Shown here piece by piece: positions 1 to 14,106 of a DNA stretch of 64,000 nt (positions within the stretch are counted from its first letter, which is position 1; each line of letters starts with the position of its first letter). The translations under genes and the position numbers were made by a program. Where the stretch lies: assembly GCA_032622095.1 (NCBI GenBank), contig CP136061.1, positions 187,310,369 to 187,374,368 of the forward strand, in the 5' to 3' direction. Under the pieces are notes generated by a model, which did not search any database, was not told where the DNA came from, and was given only the letters and a program-made list of their open reading frames with translations. The stretch is from Siphonodentalium dalli. Taxonomy: Eukaryota; Mollusca; Scaphopoda; Gadilida; Siphonodentaliidae.

Positions 1-125
1 GTCTTAGTGAGGCGTAGGTCAGTAAAATTTGTCATAAGTTGCCTGTCAAGTATGCTAACTTAGGTATTTGGTATACCAAGACTTTTTGTAGTAAAATATA
101 GTGTAACTGATTTCGCTTGCATTAA

Positions 126-244
126 CCCTTTCAGTGCCAAGTCTGATTTTTGTAACAACCCATATTTCCTTGATCATTTTTCAAATTTATTGCTTATAAT
201 AATGTATCACATTATTATAAAAATCTGACTTGGCACTGAAAGGG
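126..244. mobile_element. Small TTAA-flanked MITE (119 bp)
   Basis: TTAA at 122-125 and 245-248 flank near-perfect inverted ends, CCCTTTCAGTGCCAAGTC. TTAA duplication and a CCC start are hallmarks of piggyBac-type elements. Non-coding. Confidence 0.75.
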
Positions 245-248
245 TTAA

Positions 249-673
249 GCTCTTCATGTAATATCAAAAATAAAAATAAAACATCCAATGCGAGCCATTT
301 ATTTCAATGCGGCGGTGTCTGAGACTCAAATAATTTTTTTTATTTGGCCTAATTTGAACACTACCTGTATAGAACATCACTGTCTCCTGTAGCATGGATT
401 CAGTTCTATGGTAAGGCTGTACAGTTTTGATTAAACCAATATTTGCCAGACAACTCACCTAAATAGTAAACTTCAATCATCAATCACATTGGGGAAAGTT
501 CATGGCCACACAAATATAGTTTCCAAGAGATAAATGTGATAAGTGTAAAATAGCCTGATGTTATAACTCCCATTGAGTCTGGTAACAAGAATTGTACCCA
601 AAAGTTTCCTCTGACGTGATTCTATTCTATTAGATATATATTTAATGGCGGGGATTCGGTTGACCATATGTGC
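249..673. other. No feature recognised
   Basis: Within the presumed intron 8 of DD3-3-A. I searched for a further minus-strand DD3-3 exon and found none. Confidence 0.5.
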
Positions 674-677
674 TTAA

Positions 678-2763
678 AGGGATACTGTACTCAAATGTTG
701 TTGTTGATTTCTATAGCCTCTGAGTCATAGAATAAGGTAACCAAATTTCCATTATTTTAAAGTCTGTTGAGTACGAAGTAATGTTACGGATGGCAGATTA
801 GCCGGAATGCGAAAATACCAATTGTCTTTGTCGAGTAATTTTTGGACAGTTTTCAAGCAAATGTACAAAATAAATGTTATATTATATGCATACTAGCCCC
901 TTATACTCATTCAAGTTATTGTATAGTCAGTCACTAGTCAGTGAGTGGCTTGAGTTTACGCCCTGTGTCAATATAATTTTTACACGATCATGTGTGCCAC
1001 GCATTGCCCACTCCACTATCCGTGAATTATTTTTTATTACGTCTTGTAAACTGAAATTCATAATTTAATTTATGGCTCCAGCCATAAATTAAATTTATAT
1101 CAAATTATTAACTTTGATTTTAACCCTTTGAACACGTAACACCGATATTTAGGTGCAAACCGTGACTATATCCCGTAACACCAATATTTCGTGCAGCAAC
1201 GACATGAGTCGGTAGCAAATTTATATATAGTATAACGAGCGTCAGACCCACTGATTTATATTTAAATGGCCCCCACATATGTCAGCGGTGCCCATGGTGC
1301 GTATGGAATGGTTGGCCGCTAGTATCGGGTAGAAATTTATGTGCATGCGCATAGCATATATTCTACAAAAACATACAATATTTTAAGCGAACTGTGCCGC
1401 TATATTTACGGCATATGATATTGTGTTCCCAGTGTGTGTACATAACAGATATAATTTAGACACACAATTTCAGTTTAAATTACCCTCATGTATATTAATC
1501 AGTGTTCTGCTACATATGGGGAAGGGTCGATCGCATATCAAGTTGATTTATTCGCGCATGCGCAGACCATCGCAATGACAAATAAATGGTTTATAACGTA
1601 CTTATACACGACATACCCACTAATATATATATATTTAAATGGGCCTATTGAAGTCAGCGCTGGCAAAGGGGTGTATATGGATTGGCTGCCCGCTAGGAAC
1701 AGGTAGGAAAATATGCGCATGCGCGCAGGCTATAATTCATTTTTAAAATCCGTTTAAGTGAAATGTGGCGCTATATATGACATATGGTTGCATGTTTCAC
1801 ATGTCAGTAAAGTAGACACAATCTAGACAACTTACTTGAACAATGGGGCCACGATATGTTACGGGAAATTACGTTGTTTCTGGTCTCTGTAATATAAGTC
1901 TCTGTTATGCCACATGCGGCAAAACGTCTATCGCATATCAAGTTGACTTACTCGCGCATGGTCAGGTATATCTTAAATTTTACATTATGATATTGGTTGC
2001 ATCGAAACGCAATTCGCTGATGTATAATAACAACGTTATAAGCTAGAATTCGTTTATCGTGCAAATTTCGGGTAGTTGCCTAGTAACCGTTTCTAAGGAG
2101 AGATCGGGTGACAAAGTCTCCCGATCTTACAATGATCAGTAGTCCATGCATAGCATGGACATAACCAACACCATGCGACTAGACAGTACTGTCTAAATTA
2201 AGGCAAACATACCACTGTCATTCGATCATTTGTGGTATTTGCTTAGCAACCATTGATACCCTTAAATCTGATATTTGGTTCACTATTCAGGTGGGGTATA
2301 TCTCAAATTTCACGTTAGGGTATTACCTGCATCAAAAAACGCAATCACTGGTGTTGAATTCAAGTTACGACGCTATAAGCTATATTTACATTTTCCAGTC
2401 AATTCCGAGTAGTTGCCTAGCAACCGTTACTAAGGAGTTGCCACGACGCAAATTCTCGCAATCTTATAATGATCGATGATCCACGGGGGACAAACCTGTA
2501 AAGTTTCAGACCTGTGTCACAATTCTAACATAATCAACACCATGCGACTAGACACTGTCTAATTTAAGCGGAAATACCACTGGGAGCCCCGGGTCAGGGT
2601 GTCGATCACTGTGGGGCGTCAGGGTTCAAAGGGTTAAGATAACATATTAACCTGAAAGTTTACAGAATACATCTTCGAGTCAAATTACTTAGTTATCTAT
2701 ATATTATCGATATTAGATCGTTGTTATTACCGGAAATTATTGAAAATGGTGTACAGTACCCCT
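678..2763. mobile_element. TTAA-flanked element (2.1 kb), host of a nested element
   Basis: TTAA at 674-677 and 2764-2767. Ends read AGGGATACTGTACTC and, inverted, AGGGGTACTGTACACC. No transposase. A second TTAA element (1124-2633) sits inside it. Similar ends also occur alone near 3664-3683 and 15489-15510. Confidence 0.6.
1124..2633. mobile_element. TTAA-flanked non-autonomous element (1.5 kb), piggyBac-like ends
   Basis: TTAA at 1120-1123 and 2634-2637; terminal inverted repeat CCCTTTGAAC, perfect over ten bases. The interior has diverged direct repeats: CGCATATCAAGTTGA near 1531 and 1931, and GTAGTTGCCTAG near 2072 and 2412. No coding region. Confidence 0.65.
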
Positions 2764-2835
2764 TTAACACTAATGGTTGTGAAATAAACCGGCTTACACA
2801 ACTCCATGCAATGCTATATCTATTATTATTATTAC

Positions 2836-3038
2836 CTCATTCTCAGCACACAGCTATCCTCTTCCAGATCTGGTACTGTCCAGTTATAAAGATTAGGGTG
2901 GCCACCTAATCCATTACCAAGGTGATTATCTCTAGTGAATTGTGTCTCCCGACAATCTGGTGGTGGAATTCCATGCGGTGGCAATGGAAGCCATTCACCT
3001 CGGACACCGTTTTCGTCGTTCTTTGGCCACCGAAAATT
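2836..3038 (-). CDS. DD3-3-A exon 8 (last one inside the window)
   Basis: 203 bases, acceptor CAAACAG, donor GAG|GTAATA. Encodes [20 protein letters not shown], a Pro-rich loop, then [20 protein letters not shown] and CVLRMR. It ends in phase 2 inside the Arg codon of LRMR, exactly where exon 8 of the paralog ends; this is one of the few shared intron positions. Confidence 0.88.
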
Positions 3039-6000
3039 CTGTTTGTGGACATATAAAACAATTATTTGGCATCAAAGTTTTTAGTTGAATATCATAATGA
3101 AAATGAATGTATCGCTAAAGTGATGTAAATTAAATTGCATCTGGTTATGTCAACATTCGAGAGCTGTTTTGGTGTCTTCTTATCCCATGTAGGTATATTA
3201 ATATGAAACATGAAATCCAGTATATCCATTTATACGATATGTGCAAAAAACTGATAAAATGAAAGTGAAAAAAAAAATGAGTCTAGGATGTAAACAGAGT
3301 AATGAGAAACCAGTGATGGTACTTGATAACAGTATCCATATTTCATCCTAATTTTTTTAGATCTCACACTTGTAATCAAGTTACATAATTAACACACAAA
3401 CTCACAAAGCTCATCACACCACTCAACTGTTTCACTGGCCTGTGATTTTCTCCTACTCTCTGATTGGTAAGACATCTAAAGTGTGAGATTCTATAGTAAG
3501 TCCAGTCATTTACAAAATAAGGCGTCCATCTTCTTCTTGAAGATGTTCAATTTCACTATTTTACCATGCTTTACGGAAACTCATATTTGAGAGAGATTTT
3601 ATTGCCAAACACTGGATCTTTGATGTTTATGTTTTGGTGACCAAACTCGGGAATTTATTGAAATTGGTGTACAGTCTCCCTTTAACTAAGAGATGATGAA
3701 GAAACTATTTGCTTGGATAATATAAGCTCTGTCCATTACCTCACAGTCTTCCTTATTATCTGGAATGATCAGACCTTTCCTGTAGTTTGAAAATATAGTG
3801 TCCATTGGAATAAAGCACTCCCATCGACTCTTGACATTTTCGCTCTCTTGCTGGTAATAATCACACCTGCTGACATCATTTGTCATGACAGCTATATCCT
3901 GAAATAGCATTACAGGTATGTCAGTCAGTAAATCAGTGAGAAAATATATCTGTTAATCCTTTCTCTGCTAAATACTTAATACTCAGTTACCTTGGGAAAT
4001 GTTCAATAAACATCCATATGTTTGTATATCTCCTACCAATGAATAGGAATCCATCTGCACTTATACAGTAATGCCCTAAATAATCGATTCCTTAATCACA
4101 GCAGAATAATGGGTAACTTTTCAGGATTTAGTCGAAAATATGGCTTGTTGCCATTCATCGGAGAGCTGTCAGTGTGAGAGCTTTCCGATGAATGGCAACA
4201 AGCCATATTTCCGATTAAATCCTGAAAAGTTACCCATAATCCTGCTGTGGTTAAGGAGTCAATTATTTAGGGCATAACTGTAGTATCTGTTTGTCAATTT
4301 ATATTTTCTGAACATCCCTCCAGCAGTTTCAGTATTTGCTTTTTTCGCCGTTCGAATTCAAGGGACTATATCCTTTTCACTATCTTTTAAATACTCATTG
4401 ATGCGTAGTCCTTTAGGAAATGGTAGAGCACAACAATTGTCGCCACCAGCAGCCATCTTTATTTTGGGTGAATAGTCCTTAGTTAATATTTTGAGAGACT
4501 GTCATAATGAAAGTGTCAATGACACTGTAGCTCAACTTAGGTAGGGGAATAATTTAATGGTTAACAGTAAATGGAGGAATAGGAAAGGTGCTAATTGAAA
4601 TGTCTAACATGTGCCAAAGGATTTAGTCTTGCAAAGAGTAAAATCCAAGATGGCTGCTGGTGGCCATGTTTTTTGGCCAATTGACCCCAAAAGGACTCGT
4701 TCCCATCTACGTGTCATTGTTAACATCCATGACAAATTTCATGAAGATCTGACCAAAGCTATGACCTGTAGCCCATGCCAAAGGATTTAGTCATGCAAAG
4801 AGTAAAATCCAAGATGGCTGCTGGTGGCCATGTTTTTCAGCCAAACGACCCCAAAATGACTCGTTCCCATCTACATGTCATTGTTAACATCCATGACAAA
4901 TTTCATGAAGTTCCAACCAAAGCTACGACCTGTAGCCCGTGCCAAAGGATTTAGTCATGCAAAGAGTTAAATCCAAGATGGCTGCTTGCGGCCATGTTTT
5001 TTGGCCGAACGACCCCAAAATCACTCGTTCCCATCTACATGTCAATATTAACATCGATGACATATTTCATGATGATCAGACGAAAAGTACGACCTGTAGC
5101 CTGCGCCAATGGATTGAATTTTGAAATCCAAGATGGCTGCCAGCGGCCATGTTTTTTGGCCGAACGACCCCAAAATGACTCATTCCCATCTACATGTCAT
5201 TGTTAACATCCATGACAAATTTCATGAAGTTCCGACCAAAGCTACGACCTGTAGCCCGCGCCAAAGGATTTAGTCATGCAAAGAGTAAAATCCAAGATGG
5301 CTGCTGGCGGCCATGTTTTTTGGCCGAACGACCCCAAAATCACTCGTTCCCATCTACATGTCAATACTAACATCCATGACAAATTTCATGATAATCAGAA
5401 GAACAGTACGACCTGTAGACCGCGCCAATGGATTGAATTTTGAAATCCAATATGGCTGCCAGCAGCCATGTTTTTTTGCCGAATGACCCCAAAAGGACTC
5501 GTTCCCATTTACATGTCAATGGCAATATTCATGACAAACTTCATAAACATCGGACCAAAGGTACGACCTGTAGCCCGCGCCAAAGGATTTAGTCATGCAA
5601 AGAATAAAATCCAAGATGGCTGCTGGCGGCCATGTTTTTTGGCCGAACGACCCCAAAATGACTCGTTCCCATCTACATGTCATTGTTAACATCCATGACA
5701 AATTTCATGAAGTTGCGACCAAATCTACGACCTGTAGCCCGCGCCAAAGGATTTAGTCATGCAAAGAGTAAAATCCAAGATGGCTGCTGGCGGCCATGTT
5801 TTTTGGCCGAACGACCCCAAAATCACTCGTTCCCATCTACATGTCAATACTAACATCCATGACAAATTTCATGATAATCAGACGAACAGTACGACCTGTA
5901 ACCCGCGCCAATGGATTGAATTTTGAAATCCAAGATGGCTGCCAGCAGCCATGTTTTTTTGCTGAATGACCCCAAAATGACTCGTTCCCATTTACATGTC

Positions 6001-9000
6001 AATGGCAACATTCATGACAAACTTCATAAACATCGGACCAAAGGTATGACCTGTAGCCCGCGCCAAAGGATTTAGTCATGCAAAGAGTAAAATCCAAGAT
6101 GGCTGCTGGCGGCCATGTTTTTCGACATCAAAATGACTCGTTCCCATCTACATGTCATTGTTAACATCCATGACAAATTTCATGAAGTTCCGACCAAAGC
6201 TACAACCTGTAGCCCGCGCCAAAGGATTTAGTCATGCAAAGAGTAAAATCCAAGATGGCTGCTGGCGGCCATGTTTTTTGGCCGAACGACCCCAAAATCA
6301 CTCGTTCCCATCTACATGTCAATATTAACATCCATGACAAATTTCGTGATGATTAGACAAACAGTACGACATGTAGCCCGCGCCAATGGATTGAATTTTG
6401 AAATCCAAGATGGCTGCCAGCGGCCATGTTTTTTGGCCGAATAACACCATAATGACTCGTTCCCATCTACATGTCAATGTCAACATTCATGACAAATCTC
6501 ATAAAGATCAGATCAAAGATATGACCTGTAGCCCGCGCCAAAGGAAATTGTTGACGGACGCACACACGCATACACGCACACACGGACGACGGACGCCAAA
6601 CCATGGCAATAGCTCAAACTTACAAAGTAAGTTGAGCTAAAAACTGAACTCATTTATATGGGACATGTGAATACATGTCGGCTTTTGGTGGCCATCTGCT
6701 GAGAAATATGGCTGGTTGGTAAACTTTATGATTTCATGAATAGAGTTACCTTCCATGGTGAAGGCTTCCAGTAAGGGTAATAATCACGTTCTTCAGGACA
6801 CTCATATCCTCGACGGGTCCCTCCTGGATTCTGTCTTGTATATCTTGCAGTTGTCGATTTTAATCTCTGTGAAGAAGAACAAAATTATTCCATCTGGTTT
6901 TAGGCAAATGTGGGGTACATGCACTAGGCATACACCTTAATTTAATTGGTTAATTTAGTTGTTGTAACCATCGGGGCTTGCCTTTAAGAAAGTGAGTAAA
7001 AATATAAAAAAAAAAATTAGTGCTATTGTTAATTGATATTATGCTTCACAAGGGAGACAATAAAATTGAATACCAGAACATCTGCATCTAGTGGCCATAT
7101 AATTCACAAACGACTAATCTGATTCCTAAAATTCCAACACCAATAGCTAGAGTGAAAGCTATATCTTACAAATCTATATATATTGATATATACTATAAAA
7201 TGTTTGTATACATAATGTTACATGCATATTTTCTGTTATAAACTGTAAACCATGTAAGGAAAAGGCATGTTATTGAATAAACTCATGATCTTTAACCCTT
7301 TGAGTGCCAGGTCGATTTTTGTATCAACCCATATACCCTGTGCCAATGCATTCTCTTATATATGCGAGTCGACCATAGGTCGCCTCGCATATATAAGAGA
7401 ATGCATTGGCCTAACAATTTTTTATTTTTATTTTTTTTTATACAATTTTTTTACAATTTTAATAATTTATTCTTATATTCTTTAACAGACTTATTTTGTA
7501 GGTTTAGGGCCGGTGAGATCGGCCCCTGGCACTCAAAGGGTTAATGCTGCACCAGCGCAGCTCAGCTCAGGTTAAATGCTATTATTTGTGAGATAAACAA
7601 ACCGTAAAATCATACATACCTGGTCTGCAGTGAAAGTAAAATCATACATACCTGGTCTGCAGTGAAAAGTCCCGAGTTTCTGTGTCTTGTTTTACATTTG
7701 AGATAATGTTGGAAATTCTCATGCATACCGTATCTGGTGTCAGTGTTACAGTCATAATCATAACACTGGGCTGGGTTTTCTGGTATAGTGCTGGGTATAG
7801 AAATACAATATCTTAATTGAGTTCAATTTTCTGAAGAATATATAATACTCATGGCATTAAACATAAACAGCTCAGACATGTATTTCAATGCAAGGCCAAA
7901 TAATCAGTTTTTTGAAAAAATTTCAATCTGCAGAAACAGTTGTTCACCTGCGACACATATACAAGTAGTTATAAATATGATGAGATGAGACTACTAAGAG
8001 TCTGTGAGAGAGGAACTAATGAAATAATTGTGTTAAACATTCAAATGCCAAGATTGATATGAATTAAACTACTGATAATGTGACCAGGGTTCAAACACAT
8101 GAGAAATGTACTTAGAAAAGTACCTGATTCTTTTATATCTTTAAATATGAAAAAGATTGGTGTATATTTTTTTGTATTAGTTCAGCATGGGTACGTATAA
8201 GACAATATTTATTGAGGAGGGTTAACCGGTATCTGCAACAGCAACAAACAAACTTTATTATTTTTCCTTATATGATTAAGTCTTCAGTGCAAAGATCTTA
8301 CAACAGTGGCAGTAATCGATACCTTACAGGGCTTTCATGGGCATACTGGTACATGTATTAATAACAGAGTATATCTAATATCATCCTGAAGTAGCAAGGA
8401 ATCAAACTCAAAATAAGTCCTTGTACTTGTTGTTTAACCCTTTGACTGCCAGGTCGATTTTTGTATCAACCCATATACCCTGTGCCAATGCATTCTCTTA
8501 TATATGCGAGTCAACCATAGGTCGCCTCGCATATATAAGAGAATGCATTGGCCTAACTGTTTGTTTGTTTGTTTGTTTTTTTTACAATTTTTTACAATTT
8601 TAATAATTTATTCTTATATTCTTTAACAGACTTATTTTGTAGGTTTAGGGCCGATGAGATCGGCCCCTGGCACTCAAAGGGTTAATACATATTTCCATTG
8701 CTTTTATCTATGTTTATATATGTACATGTACCATTGCTTTTTGGTATGAATATGAGTATACTATGCATATGGTTGGAAATACACTAAGTAAGAGACTGAT
8801 AATGATATATAATTTCTAAATAGTATGGTCAGCTGCTTGCCAGTAGTACTTTAAGTGCGATGTCACATACATGTAAATGTGAGCCCTCGAGAAATTGCAC
8901 CTGAATTTGAACAGGTCTACACTGAGGATGCAAAATTTCTTTTTTGAACATTGGGATAAATAATAGGGTGCCAACTAGCGCTAAGATCCTATCTAGGTAC

Positions 9001-12000
9001 AGCGTAATATGTATGGTACAATTGGCCTGAAGTTGTCCAATGACCACAACTTGGCACGTAATTTTTAAATGAATTTGGGACTCTGGTAGAGTCATACAGG
9101 GACTTCCATTCACTTGATACATGTAGTTGATACCACCATTAGAACAAGACTGAAATTAAACGGATAACAAGTCTTTTGGATTGAAATTTGATGGCGAGAA
9201 AAGGCCATACAAGAATTCCCCCCCACAAATCAAGTCATGGTATAATATAAATGGTTGAAACACGCTGTACTCTATATATATATATTTCAACTTGCTACAT
9301 ATACTTACGATGTTGTGACCCCGTCTCTAACATTGGTGCCACACATATATTGTATGATGAGCTCACAGTGGTTATTTGGGTTCTGACATGAGTGCTGGTT
9401 TGTCCTGCAATTATCGAAGGAGATTTACATCAAGTTAACATTTATTCCAAATCAGTTTACAAAGATTTTCCTTAATTATAGTCCCAGTGTACAAATTTGG
9501 GGCCATTCTCCAATGCCAAATATACATATGTTATTCCCAATTTCTATATTTTCTACAAATATTGTAAATTTAATGTGATAAGTTTATGGGTTAGTACACA
9601 TTACTCAACTGATATGATTGTAATTTACTGACATTGCACGTTACATGGCAATGCAATTTAAAAAATAATTTCCAGAGCTTAAATTGCATGCATTCATTGA
9701 TTTCAATGGCAGGGGCCCCTTTTCCAATCAAGGAACAGTAATCACTGATAAATCAAGCTGAAGTCTCACCATTCAATATTCAGCTTAGAACCGGCATAGT
9801 AATACAAGGATCCAACATTGTAGCCTCCCCTGTCATTGTTCTGACTGTCGAATAACCTGGAAATGCCAATACAAATAGAAAATTATATATTGATATATTG
9901 AAGTTCAACGAAGAATTTATATCGGCATAGAAGGAGGTAACATAAGTTGCTGTATTCATGGGGCAGTCGGGTGATTGGTGGAGGATGATTAGGCATGATA
10001 ATCATTTGTATCGGTTGAATGGACTGAGCACGGACTGATCAATTATTCTGATGAGAGATGGTAGATTTAGCAATCATTCTATGTTCAGCTTTGAAAGTGT
10101 GTGCCCTCCCACCAACCCATGATGCAGAAAATGTTTGCATATAATAAAATTTGACAGTGAAAGATTTGTCGTGTGACATTGAAATCTCCATGGCAAATCA
10201 AATTTTAGTAGGTATTGATATGCATGTATACATGTATCTGCGAGTAAGCATGATAAAATACCTGATGTTCATGTTATATATATAATTAATTGCATTATAA
10301 ATGCATTATATATATTGACTATTGTAATAAGCTGCATGATATTCACACTGAAACAATATACGTTTACCTGTCTTTCTAGGTTAAAACTTTGTTTCTACAA
10401 ATCGTAGTTGTGTTATTCTATAAATCATTTATTTTTGTTCGAGTGGAATGAGTTAAAACATATGAAACAGACCACTCACTGTAACTGATATTATAATATT
10501 AGCAGGATAGGATGTTGTCAATCACACACCTGTGTAAACAGCTACAGCTTAATCTGCTAAACTACTAGTACTTTAGAAAATATCTACATTACTTGTATAA
10601 AAAGCAGTAGATATCTCATGATCATGAGTTGACTTTAGTGGTAGGTATTGCATCCATTAATGCAATTTCACACCATATAAACTAAAATAGTCCTCTCAGC
10701 GGATAGTCATACTCTGAGAGAAAACATGAAGTCTCTATAAAGAGGTAACACCGATACAGAATCAGAATAAGTGGGTTGACAAGCAAATTAAATTTTATTC
10801 CACCTCATTAATACACACTCATCTATAAATTTGATAAACTATGTAAAATGGACGCCATGTAATGCCAGTGACATATTGTTCCTGCTCCAAGGCAATGGAT
10901 GTACAAACAATTTTCCTTATATTTTTAATTCTATAAGCACCAAATGCTCTACAAGTCCACAGTGAAATTAACTCCGGTCGTGGTGGTGATGCAGATGTAA
11001 TAGTATGTAAGACAATGTATTCAGTTATGGTTTGCTTTATAACACAGATCCGCAGGGAGCTTTAGTTCCATATGTCATCAGAAATTTCTTTGGATGAGAT
11101 CCAGAATAAGGAGGAATTCATTCTGCAACATGTATTATCCCAATAACCCTTCCATCACTGATGCTTCCTGAAAATTTGCAAAAACCCTGACCCAATGCAT
11201 TCTCTTATATATGTGAGTCTCCCATAGGGAGCCTTGTATATTTATTGGCCTAACAATATTTACCTTGACATTGTAAGCTAGTGCATTCTCTTAATTATGC
11301 GAGGCTCCATATGAGAGACTCACATATATATAACAGAATGAACTTGCAACAGGATCTTTATAATGCTGCACAAGCGCAGCTCCCATCATGAATGGGTTAA
11401 TGGGTTAAGAATGGATGAGGAAAACAAAGGTGCCTTTTCAAATCTTTAGGTAAATTCCAATTATTATTCCCCTGTTGATTTCCAAACAAAGTTTTCTGCA
11501 TTCAGTCTAAACTGCCAAAGCCAAAGTGCTCATTGGGACAGCCTCCAGCACATTCTATATGAAATGAGAGGAAGTGGATCTCAATTGTCATAGAAAAATA
11601 ATTAGAATTCAGGATACCGAGACATATAAAATATCTGGTTATCACCCCCTCATATATTAAGGTAGACCTCATGAATATGATGGAAGAGGTGGAGTTGGCT
11701 TGTTTATTAGAGATGATTTGAAATTCATCATTTAGGGATGACCTAACTATTCATTCCTCATGTTTTTGAACCCATAAAAAATAAGAGTTTTTTACATGGA
11801 TCAATTTATCGACGAGCACTGCACCAAAAGCGGACATGCATTCGGGCATCAGGAAAAAGAACCTTTATTTTAGACGACTTCAATATTGATTTACTTCAAG
11901 CAGAATCACATATGAAGACAAACAAGTTCCTCAACAATATGTACTCCGATGGTTTCTAACCAGCAATTTGTTAACCCACAAGGGTTACACTACATTCCGA

Positions 12001-14072
12001 CACCCTTATTGATCATATATATAGTAATAATTATGATAAGAAAACAATTATCGGGTCTTATTATTACTGATGTCATTTTGGTACATTCTATATCGAGGAA
12101 AACAAAGTGTCTTGGCCCTCACACGAGCCAGTTGTAAAACAACAATTTTCAACAAATGTTGGTATCCGATTTCTCTTCTGTCGATGTCTTGCGAGAGCTT
12201 GACCCAAATTCTGCATATTATGATAGATTCATGGGAATATTTAAAGGCGCATATGAAATGACATTCACAATCCCACAACAAAAGATACATAAAGAAACAT
12301 GAATGGATGACAGATGGCCTGTTAGTATCATCAGCAAAGAAACAAAAATAATATTAAAAAGTCATTGGAAATCTTCAATTCAGTACTCAATCCTGAATGG
12401 CATGTCGGTTACGTAATGTGTCATAAACTGCCTCCCGTCTGATAACAACAACCTGGCTTCATATCATAAAAGTTTTGAATACAATATTTATTCAACAGTT
12501 ATCGTCTCACATTAATAAGCAACATTTGTTTTTATCTCGCGAAAATAGCAATGACAACAAACACAGCTCATTACTGTATTAGTCGGCGACGATGGTGTCA
12601 GAGAGTTATTGCACTTGGTTAAGCAGATTAATGTGATTATAATTATATAGAATGTTAGTTTCATTGTTTGCATTGATGGCCCAGGCATTTCTGACGTCTT
12701 ACATGAATTGATCTGTCTTTAACGTGTGACATAACGCATTATACCTATATGCTCATACAATATTATGTTTTTAAAGTTGTTTTAATTATATTTTTATTCT
12801 GAGTAACAAACAAAGTTTAAAACAGATATTTTAGTCATCAATTGTGAAACGCCCAGAAAATGAGGATTTGATTTGGCCAAAGTTTTTTTTAATTTGGCCA
12901 ATAACATTTTCATTTGGCCAAACTTTTGGCCAAAAGATTTTTCAGTCCAGCGCGGACACTCCTATCTCTGCCATCACCAGCCATCCAGTGTTAAATTTGA
13001 CATCAGGTTTTGCAATAAATTCCGTCCACCATGCAGTCTATATCAACAATCCCTTCACAACCATAAATCTGTCAATTTGTGTTCATGATAGAATAACAAG
13101 TAACTGTACAGTATATTGTACAGATCTGGTATATCCATGCAGTTTATAATAGTAGAATACCAATAAATATAATCTGTCAAAACAACTGGCTGTACACTGC
13201 TTATTAAGTTCAATTATTTCATTCATGTACATGCATGTTCACGCTGTTATTTTACAGTTTTATATTTGGTTGTCAGGTGGACTATATTATCCTTAACTTT
13301 TTGTTTTATTAAATTTGGTTGCAGGTTATTAGTGAGCTAGGTCTCCCCATTCGTCTTTTTAATATTTCACCTTACATACTGATTTTGTTTTGATGACTGG
13401 CACACTTAAAGGTACTCAATCCGATCAGATGCTCATAAATTATTATTTCTTTGGCTTCGGGGGTAAAAAATATTTGATTCGAGTCGAGGAACCCATCCAT
13501 CAAAGCTCAGAGTGATCAGATATTGATTTTTGAAGTTTGTTATTTCTCGAGATGTGTAATAATATGTGGCCCAGAAACACATGTTCAAACGGAAGGTCTC
13601 GGACAAAATTGCAGATGAAGATGGATAACTCTAAAATCAAGTGGTAATACGGCCAAATTTCATGATACTCAAGTGGCCATATTTTATTTTGTTGAACAAA
13701 ATGTTGATAAATGGGAAATTTGATACCATAGTTGACAGTGGTTAGCATTATTTCGTTGCAATAAATTGATTCTGATAACTACAGCGTATTTTGAAGAAAT
13801 ATTGTTGTTGTATCTTGATGATATGGGGACCATCTGATCGGATTGAGTACCTTTAAATTTTTACACGCATATGACAACTAAATAACTTTTCAAAATCATT
13901 GTCTCTATACACCTACCGGTAAATGTAGACTATCATTATAATTTCCTTATTTCCTTATATTTCTCTAATAGTAACTGATAGTAATTGATAGTGAACTCAA
14001 TCAGCAGTTTCACCAAGCTGAATTGCAAATGCGCCCTTTTAAAGTCATCTTGATATAATACAAATATACTCT

Positions 14073-14106
<34 letters not shown>

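Noticed and set aside
264-458. Possible further exon of DD3-3-A on the minus strand
   Set aside because: No match to the exon 9-13 protein of the paralog and no matching splice sites in phase 2.
4939-6640. Short open frames of the type [14 protein letters not shown] in the tandem array
   Set aside because: They recur once per ~160 bp repeat unit in changing frames and are by-products of the repeat.
12844-13149. 101-codon open frame on the plus strand
   Set aside because: Low-complexity TTTGGCCA repeats at the start and no recognisable domain; likely chance.
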